NCBI GenBank assembly: GCA_015066115.1
Contig: SVOZ01000004.1
Location: forward strand, 62,001-126,000
Origin: Oscillospiraceae bacterium
GTDB lineage: Bacteria; Bacillota; Clostridia; Oscillospirales; Ruminococcaceae
Length of the DNA: 64,000 nt
Reading direction: 5' to 3'
Translations under genes and position numbers: made by a program
Shown: positions 58,707-64,000 of the stretch, one piece after another
Position numbering within the stretch: position 1 is the stretch's first letter
Layout: the number at the start of each line of letters is the position of its first letter
The notes under the pieces: generated by a model
Database searches by the model: none
What the model saw: the letters and a program-made list of their open reading frames with translations, nothing else
What the model was told of the DNA's origin: nothing

Positions 58707-59108
58707 ATGGCAAAGGCTGCTACTAAAAAGACTGCTGTCCGTAAACGCCGCGAGAGAAAAAATATCGAGCACGGCGCCGCACATATCCAGTCTACTTTTA
58801 ACAACACTATCGTAACTTTAACCGACAGCCAGGGCAATGCTCTTTCATGGGCAAGCGCAGGCGAGCTTGGCTTCAGAGGCTCCAAGAAGAGCACTCCGTT
58901 TGCTGCTCAGTCAGCTGCTGAAACTGCCGCTAAGGCTGCAATGGAGCACGGACTTAAAACCGTTGAGGTTTTTGTAAAGGGACCCGGATCCGGAAGAGAG
59001 GCTGCTATCAGAGCTCTTCAGGCAACCGGACTTGAGGTTACTATGATCAAAGACGTAACCCCCATCCCCCACAACGGATGCCGTCCTCCTAAGAGAAGAC
59101 GCGTTTAA
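58707..59108 (+). CDS. rpsK: 30S ribosomal protein S11
   Basis: 133 residues ([44 protein letters not shown]). Confidence 0.97.
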   Translation: MAKAATKKTAVRKRRERKNIEHGAAHIQSTFNNTIVTLTDSQGNALSWASAGELGFRGSKKSTPFAAQSAAETAAKAAMEHGLKTVEVFVKGPGSGREAAIRALQATGLEVTMIKDVTPIPHNGCRPPKRRRV

Positions 59109-59131
59109 TATTAAACAGGAGGTGCTTTAAA

Positions 59132-59758
59132 ATGGCAAGATATACCGGTGCGGTTTGCAGATTATGCCGCCGCGAAGGACAGAAGCTTTTCTTAAAGGGT
59201 GACAGATGCTATTCCGGCAAATGTTCTATTGACCTTAGAAAAACTGTTCCCGGACAGCACGGTCAGGGCCGCAAGAAAGTATCCGATTACGGATTACAGT
59301 TAAGAGCAAAGCAGAAGGCAAAGAGATTTTATGGCGTACTGGAAAGCCAGTTTGCTAAATATTTTGAAATGGCTGAGAGAAAGCCCGGTATGACCGGTGA
59401 AAACCTTCTCAGAATCCTCGAATCCAGACTTGATAACGTTATCTATCGTCTCGGATTTGCTTCCTCTCGTGCACAGGCAAGACAGCTTGTTCTGCACGGC
59501 CACTACACCGTTAACGGCAAAAAGGTCAACATTCCTTCTTATCTTATCAAAGAGGGTGACGTTGTTGCTGTAAGCGAGAAAGCAAAGTCTGCTGACTTTA
59601 TGAAAGCTCTTGTTGAGAACAACGGTTCTAAACCCGTTCCCCAGTGGCTTGACGTAAATCGCGACAGCTTTGAAGCTAAGATCGTTCGCCTGCCCAACCG
59701 TGACGAGATCGACCTCGAGGTTGCAGAGCACATGATCGTCGAGTTGTATTCAAAATAA
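59132..59758 (+). CDS. rpsD: 30S ribosomal protein S4
   Basis: 208 residues, with the S4 RNA-binding domain ([30 protein letters not shown]). N-terminal Cys pair set (CRLC, CYSGKC) suggests the zinc-binding form. S4 often represses its own operon. Confidence 0.97.
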   Translation: MARYTGAVCRLCRREGQKLFLKGDRCYSGKCSIDLRKTVPGQHGQGRKKVSDYGLQLRAKQKAKRFYGVLESQFAKYFEMAERKPGMTGENLLRILESRLDNVIYRLGFASSRAQARQLVLHGHYTVNGKKVNIPSYLIKEGDVVAVSEKAKSADFMKALVENNGSKPVPQWLDVNRDSFEAKIVRLPNRDEIDLEVAEHMIVELYSK

Positions 59759-59773
59759 TAAGCATTTGCCTTG

Positions 59774-59798
59774 GCGCCGTATGCGTTTGCATCGGCGC
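59774..59798 (+). other. hairpin between rpsD and rpoA
   Basis: A 10-bp bulged stem, GCGCCG-T-ATGC with loop GTTT and GCAT-CGGCGC. It lies in a 103-nt gap and has no T run, so it may be an S4 or RNA-processing target rather than a terminator. Confidence 0.45.
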
Positions 59799-59861
59799 AA
59801 AGGAGAATTGCTTTAGTCAGTAATAATTACACGGCGCAAGCCGAAAAGGGAGGGCTATTTC

Positions 59862-60824
59862 ATGATAGAATTTCAGAAACCCAAGTTTACCTCCACTGAT
59901 CTGACAGCAGACGGACGCTACGGCAAGTTCGTAGTTGAGCCGCTTGAGAGAGGCTACGGAATAACTCTCGGCAACAGCCTTAGAAGAGTTCTTCTTTCGT
60001 CGCTTCCCGGCGTTGCTGTTACATCGGTTCGTATTGACGGAATACAGCACGAGTTTTCAACTATCCCCGGTGTAAAGGAAGATGTTACAGAGATCATCCT
60101 TAACATCAAAGGCCTTACCGTAAATTACTCAGGTGAGGAGAGCAAGGAGCTTACCATCAGCGCTAAAGGTGAGTGCGTTGTTACTGCCGCCAGCATTCAG
60201 TCTGACGCAGAGGTCGAGATTCTCGAACCCGATATGCACATTGCAACCCTCGGAGCAGATGCGGAGCTTAATATGCATCTCACCATCGAAAAGGGCCGTG
60301 GATATGTTTCTGCTGAGAGAAACAAAGAAATTATGAGTGAGAAGGGTGAAAGCGTTATCGGAGTCATCCCCGTTGACAGCATTTACAGCCCTGTTCTCAA
60401 GGTTAATTACACCGTTGAGAACACTCGTGTTGGACAGATTACCGACTATGACAAGCTGACACTTGAAGTTTGGACAGACGGAACTATTTCCGCTAAAGAA
60501 GCTGTGTCGCTTGCTGCCAAGGTTCTCAATGACCATCTCACATTATTCGTTGACCTCTCCGAAGAGGCCGCCAACACCGAAATAATGGTCGAGAAAGACG
60601 ATAAGAGCCACGAAAAGATCTTAGAGATGACTATTGAGGAGCTTGACCTCTCTGTCCGTTCCTTCAACTGCCTCAAGAGAGCAGGAATCAATACAGTTGA
60701 GGATCTTACAAAGAAAACCGAGGAAGAAATGATGAGAGTCAGAAACCTCGGAAAGAAATCCCTTGAAGAAGTTATCAACAAGCTTCATTCTTTGGGATAT
60801 GACTTAAGTCACGAAATGGACTAA
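59862..60824 (+). CDS. rpoA: RNA polymerase alpha subunit
   Basis: 320 residues: N-terminal dimerisation domain ([33 protein letters not shown]), then C-terminal domain with [22 protein letters not shown], the UP-element and activator contact region. GGGAGGG upstream. Confidence 0.97.
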   Translation: MIEFQKPKFTSTDLTADGRYGKFVVEPLERGYGITLGNSLRRVLLSSLPGVAVTSVRIDGIQHEFSTIPGVKEDVTEIILNIKGLTVNYSGEESKELTISAKGECVVTAASIQSDAEVEILEPDMHIATLGADAELNMHLTIEKGRGYVSAERNKEIMSEKGESVIGVIPVDSIYSPVLKVNYTVENTRVGQITDYDKLTLEVWTDGTISAKEAVSLAAKVLNDHLTLFVDLSEEAANTEIMVEKDDKSHEKILEMTIEELDLSVRSFNCLKRAGINTVEDLTKKTEEEMMRVRNLGKKSLEEVINKLHSLGYDLSHEMD

Positions 60825-60887
60825 TTAACTTTTAATACTCATAACTGCGATGTAAAAAGCAGAGCAGAAGAAAAGGAGTGAATTTCA

Positions 60888-61229
60888 ATGCCGGGTTCCA
60901 GAAAGCTTGGAAGAGCTACCAGCCACAGAAAAGCAATGCTCAGAGCTATGGTAACCTATCTTCTCGAAAATGGAAAGATAGAGACAACCGTAACCAGAGC
61001 TAAAGAGGTTGGAGCAATGGCCGAGAAGATGATCACTATCGCAAAGACCAACAATCTCGCAGCTAAGAGACAGGTCCTTGCTTTTGTTACCAAGGAAGAT
61101 GTTTCCAAAAAATTGTTTGATGAAATCGCACCTAAGTATGCCGAGAGAAACGGCGGATACACCAGAATTATTAAGGTGGGTCCCCGCCGCGGCGACGCTG
61201 CTGAAATGGCGATCATTGAACTTGTATAA
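60888..61229 (+). CDS. rplQ: 50S ribosomal protein L17
   Basis: 113 residues ([36 protein letters not shown]). Last gene of the cluster. Confidence 0.97.
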   Translation: MPGSRKLGRATSHRKAMLRAMVTYLLENGKIETTVTRAKEVGAMAEKMITIAKTNNLAAKRQVLAFVTKEDVSKKLFDEIAPKYAERNGGYTRIIKVGPRRGDAAEMAIIELV

Positions 61230-61242
61230 CATAAGTGGTCTT

Positions 61243-61273
61243 AAAAGGACAGAACTTTAGGTTCTGTCCTTTT
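61243..61273 (+). terminator. terminator of the ribosomal cluster
   Basis: 13-bp stem AAAAGGACAGAAC / GTTCTGTCCTTTT with a 5-nt loop and a T run. Confidence 0.9.
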
Positions 61274-61311
61274 TTCATTTTTGTGTAAGATTGTTAAATA
61301 CAAAACAATTC

Positions 61312-61340
61312 TTGAAAAAGTCCTCAGCATATTGTAATAT
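61312..61340 (+). promoter_or_regulatory. promoter of the apbE-rnfC operon
   Basis: TTGAAA (61312-61317), 17-nt spacer, TAATAT (61335-61340). Confidence 0.6.
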
Positions 61341-61386
61341 ATAATGTGGGGATGTAAAAAGTGTTAATGTGCAAAGGAGAGGCTTT

Positions 61387-62439
61387 ATGAAAGCAAAACG
61401 AAAAACTGCCGTATTTTCAAAAACACTGGCAGTGATTTCGTCTTTTTTTATTTTGTTTACACTTGTGGGCTGTCAGATGAATAATAGTCGGCCCTTTTCA
61501 AAGCAGGACTTTGTGATGGACACTGTTTTGACCCAGATAATTTACCCCGGAAATGACCTTGACGCAGAGATCGCGCAAGAGGCGCTTGAAATATTAAAAA
61601 AGGCTGAAAAAAAGCTTTCGGCTTTTGATGAAAATTCTGAAATAAGCCGCGTAAATGCCTCGGAGGGAAAGAGCGTCGAAGTCTCACAGGAAACCTTTGA
61701 AATTGTAAAGTCCGCTTTGGAATACGCAAGGCAGTCGGACTTTTTGTTTGACATCTCGGTTTTGCCCGTAAGCTCTATATGGAAAACAGCCATAAAGGAC
61801 CAAAAACTGCCCGACGATAGTAAGATACAGAGCGCTAAAAAGCTTGTGGACGGCAGTAAGATAGTGCTTGACGAGGAAAAACGCAGTATCACTCTTGAAA
61901 AGGGAATGGGCATCGACCTCGGTGCCTGTGCAAAAGGCGCGGCCCTGGCGTCCGTTAAAAAGCTTTATGACGAGAAAGAGGTTTCGGGAGCTATCTGCTC
62001 GCTTGGCGGAAGCGCAATGCTGCTTTACGGCAATAAAAACGGGCAGGATTTTAAGATAGGCCTTAAAAACCCCTTTGATAGCAAGGCTCAGGAGTCTTTT
62101 GCAATTCTTTCGCTTAGTGATTGCGTTGTTTCAACCTCGGGCGGATATGAAAGATTTGCCGAAATTAACGGCGAGATCTATCACCATATTATAGATATAA
62201 AAACAGGATATCCTGCAAAAAACGATGTCGCTTTTGCAACGGTTGTGGGTTCTGACGGCGTTTTTTGTGACTATATGTCGACAAGGCTTTTCTTGGAAGG
62301 CTTTGAAAACGCCTGCGCTCTTGCTCAAAAGAATGAGATCGCGGCGGTTATAGTTTCTCAGGATAAAAAGGTTTTTGTTTCAAATTCGCTTAGCCATCGG
62401 CTTGAAATTGCCGACGGAAGCTTTGAAAGGATAGGCTGA
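61387..62439 (+). CDS. apbE: FAD:protein FMN transferase (ApbE), lipoprotein
   Basis: 350 residues. A lipobox (LVGC near residue 33) after a hydrophobic signal marks a lipoprotein modified by Lgt (41.6 kb). The ApbE core shows FVMDTVLTQIIYPG, GIDLGACAKGAALASVKKL, GGSAMLLYG and HHIIDIKTGYPAKND. It covalently attaches FMN to Rnf subunits (RnfG/RnfD), which fits its place at the head of an rnf operon. The ATG at 61387 follows AAGGAGAGG. It overlaps the next gene by 1 nt. Confidence 0.95.
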   Translation: MKAKRKTAVFSKTLAVISSFFILFTLVGCQMNNSRPFSKQDFVMDTVLTQIIYPGNDLDAEIAQEALEILKKAEKKLSAFDENSEISRVNASEGKSVEVSQETFEIVKSALEYARQSDFLFDISVLPVSSIWKTAIKDQKLPDDSKIQSAKKLVDGSKIVLDEEKRSITLEKGMGIDLGACAKGAALASVKKLYDEKEVSGAICSLGGSAMLLYGNKNGQDFKIGLKNPFDSKAQESFAILSLSDCVVSTSGGYERFAEINGEIYHHIIDIKTGYPAKNDVAFATVVGSDGVFCDYMSTRLFLEGFENACALAQKNEIAAVIVSQDKKVFVSNSLSHRLEIADGSFERIG

Positions 62440-62801
62440 TGCAAAGAAAGATCATTTCTCTGCCCGCCGCAATAACCTGCGCGGTTTTTGTGATTTTAAG
62501 CGCGGTTTTGTGGCTTTGGATGCAAAACAGCAGTGCTGACGGGCAAACAGTCAGCATTTTTAAAGGCGGCGATAAGATGGTCACTCTGCCGCTAAATGAA
62601 GATGATGTTTATAATTTAGAAGATGTTGAGATGACGGTTGAAATAAAGGATGGCGCCGCTTTCATATCTCAAAGCGACTGCAGATGTAAAACCTGTATAG
62701 GCTTTGGAAAGCTCAGCAAAAAAGGTCAGTCGGCAGTCTGCCTTCCTAACCGCGTGTCAATTCAGATAGATGGAAACGGTGAGGTTGACGCCGTTTTGTA
62801 A
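62439..62801 (+). CDS. NusG domain II-like membrane-anchored protein
   Basis: 120 residues. An N-terminal membrane helix (PAAITCAVFVILSAVLWLWM) precedes an extracytoplasmic NusG-II-type beta domain with Cys triplet C-x-C-x2-C (CRCKTC near 87) and VCLPNRVSIQI. Such small proteins are common in clostridial rnf/ApbE loci, but the role is unproven. It begins on the apbE stop. Confidence 0.82.
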   Translation: MQRKIISLPAAITCAVFVILSAVLWLWMQNSSADGQTVSIFKGGDKMVTLPLNEDDVYNLEDVEMTVEIKDGAAFISQSDCRCKTCIGFGKLSKKGQSAVCLPNRVSIQIDGNGEVDAVL

Positions 62802-62811
62802 GGAGAGTTTT

Positions 62812-63327
62812 ATGAAAAGATCAAATAGTAGGAGAGTGGCGCTATTAGGTATTCTCGCCGCTCTTGCTATGACCCTTTCCTTTGTTGAAATGCTGCTGCC
62901 GCCGCTTCCTATGCTGCCGCCCGGCTTTAAAATAGGGCTTTCAAATATCGCGGTAATGTATGGCTTGTTTGTGGGCGGCTTTTGGTATGGAATTATCCTT
63001 GCGGTAATAAAATCTTTTTTTATACTTTTTGTAAACGGCGGATATGCCTTTATTTTGAGCCTGTGCGGCTCGGTTTGCGCAGTATCAGTTATGGCGCTCG
63101 TTGTAAAGCTCTTTAAAACTCGCGCGTCTTATACTGCGGTCAGCGTAACGGGTGCGCTTTTTCATAACGGTGCACAGCTTTTAATGGTGTATATTATAAC
63201 GGCAACTAATGCGGCTTTTTACTACCTGCCTCTTTTGATAATCGCGGCGGTCGTTTGCGGAGTTTTAACAGCGGCAATAGTAAAGCTTGCAATGCCTATT
63301 ATTATAAATTCTCAAAAACAGATGTAA
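62812..63327 (+). CDS. Gx transporter family membrane protein
   Basis: 171 residues with about five membrane segments and the LPPGFKIGLSNIAVMYGLFVGG motif. It belongs to the Gx family (sometimes annotated heptaprenyl diphosphate synthase component I), which sits between ApbE/NusG-II genes and rnfC in many Clostridia and is predicted to carry flavin or a related compound. The ATG at 62812 follows AAGGAGAG. Confidence 0.82.
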   Translation: MKRSNSRRVALLGILAALAMTLSFVEMLLPPLPMLPPGFKIGLSNIAVMYGLFVGGFWYGIILAVIKSFFILFVNGGYAFILSLCGSVCAVSVMALVVKLFKTRASYTAVSVTGALFHNGAQLLMVYIITATNAAFYYLPLLIIAAVVCGVLTAAIVKLAMPIIINSQKQM

Positions 63328-63344
63328 AGAAAGGAGAGCCTGCT

Positions 63345-64000
63345 TTGTCAGTTCATCTTCACACAGTTAAGGTAAAGCATTTTAAAAACACAGCGGCAAT
63401 GCCTACAAAGGTTATGCCAACACCCAAAACAGTTCTCATTCCTATGCTTCAGCATATAGGAAGGCCCTGCGATGTTATAGTGTCGGTTGGCGAAACTGTT
63501 TTGAGAGGCCAGAAAATAGGTGACAGCGACCAGTTTATGACTGCACCCATTCATGCATCGACCTCGGGCAAGGTTACCGCAATAAGAGATATTATGACGG
63601 CGGCAGGACAGTATGTTCCCGCGGTCGAGATAACCTCTGACGGAGAGGATAAAGCAATAGAGGCTACGCCCTATGAGGTAACAGACCTGCCCTCGTTGGT
63701 AGCCGCCGCAAGAGAGCTTGGAATGGTAGGCCTCGGCGGCGCGGGATTTCCCACAAGCATAAAGCTTAATCCTAAAAATATCGACGAGGTCGACACGCTT
63801 ATAGTAAATGCAACCGAGTGCGAGCCTTTTATAACCTCTGACCATCGCGAGATGTTAGAGAGCCCCGACGATATTGTAGAGGGAATTGAGCTTGTCAAAA
63901 AAGCGATGGGAATAGAAAAAGCCTTTATAGCAATCGAAAGCAATAAAAAGGACGCCATCGCCCTTATGAAGCAGAAGGCTGATGGAAAATTTGAAGTTAA
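63345..64000 (+). CDS. rnfC: RnfC, partial (5' part)
   Basis: The first 218 residues of the Rnf electron-transport subunit C, cut by the window end. TTG at 63345 is the start, with AAAGGAGAG upstream. The N-terminal strand KHFKNTAAMP, the glycine motif GLGGAGFPT near residue 129 (FMN/NADH-type site) and NATECEPFIT near 155 match RnfC. The Fe-S binding C-terminal part lies outside the window. It is the NADH-side subunit of the Na+/H+-pumping ferredoxin:NAD+ complex. Confidence 0.9.
   Translation, partial: MSVHLHTVKVKHFKNTAAMPTKVMPTPKTVLIPMLQHIGRPCDVIVSVGETVLRGQKIGDSDQFMTAPIHASTSGKVTAIRDIMTAAGQYVPAVEITSDGEDKAIEATPYEVTDLPSLVAAARELGMVGLGGAGFPTSIKLNPKNIDEVDTLIVNATECEPFITSDHREMLESPDDIVEGIELVKKAMGIEKAFIAIESNKKDAIALMKQKADGKFEV

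Noticed and set aside
1..64000. tRNA, tmRNA, 6S or SRP RNA genes
   Set aside because: I saw no cloverleaf with CCA-side signatures or other conserved motifs in the intergenic regions, but I could not run a covariance search.

Overview
The window reads as a chromosomal segment of an anaerobic, low-to-moderate GC Firmicute of the class Clostridia, probably an Oscillospirales/Ruminococcaceae-type gut bacterium. The grounds are Gram-positive style promoters and strong AGGAGG ribosome sites, intrinsic terminators after almost every unit, a tryptophan T-box, zinc-type L33, L36 and S14, the order secY-adk-map-infA-rpmJ-rpsM-rpsK-rpsD-rpoA-rplQ, a ferredoxin-thioredoxin-reductase-like protein, a sortase-type surface protein and the start of an Rnf operon. 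The placement is inference; no 16S gene is present.

Layout. 0-9.5 kb (mostly minus strand): polA, a DUF4282-like membrane protein, a ddl-murI-DUF1934-argS run, a REP-associated (RAYT) transposase and a GNAT-like protein. 9.6-12.5 kb: a predicted TIM-barrel glycosidase-like protein, a DMT transporter, a HAD phosphatase and a small membrane protein in one unit. 12.5-18.1 kb: a short MGMT-like protein and a glycoside locus (AraC regulator divergent from a GPH sugar symporter plus a GH2 glycosidase). 18.1-19.1 kb: an islet of palindromic repeats around a divergent pair, a small HTH repressor and a 4-Cys protein. 19.1-29.3 kb: a two-gene SufC/SufB-like Fe-S assembly module, an LCP-like protein, tcdA, a MATE pump, a PlsC-like acyltransferase with a zinc ribbon, a histidine phosphatase, a DegT-type aminotransferase and an APC permease. 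29.5-33.5 kb: rnpB (RNase P RNA), an 883-residue surface protein and a second RAYT copy.

34.3-61.2 kb is the translation and transcription core: rpmG-secE-nusG-rplK-rplA, rplJ-rplL behind an L10 leader, then the full S10-spc-alpha cluster from rpsJ to rplQ. The usual neighbours are absent: rpoB/rpoC do not follow rplL, and rpsL-rpsG-fusA-tuf do not precede rpsJ. In their place lie trxA with an FTR-like gene, phosphoglucomutase, an SDR, lgt, a DUF4190-like protein, and a HAD phosphatase plus stand-alone trpB under a Trp T-box. The window ends in an operon of apbE, a NusG-II protein, a Gx transporter and the 5' part of rnfC.

The most unusual observation is a REP/RAYT system: 24-nt elements made of GTAG plus a 9-bp hairpin with a 2-nt loop. 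They are scattered between genes, and two of them sit inside each of the two RAYT transposase genes, where the 24-nt length (8 codons) keeps the frame. Other notable points are paired operators in an HTH/4-Cys divergent promoter, an intrinsic terminator in the S10 leader, twin GTGGGAG/TTACCAC leaders before rplK and rplA, and a likely ATT start codon on the LCP-like gene.
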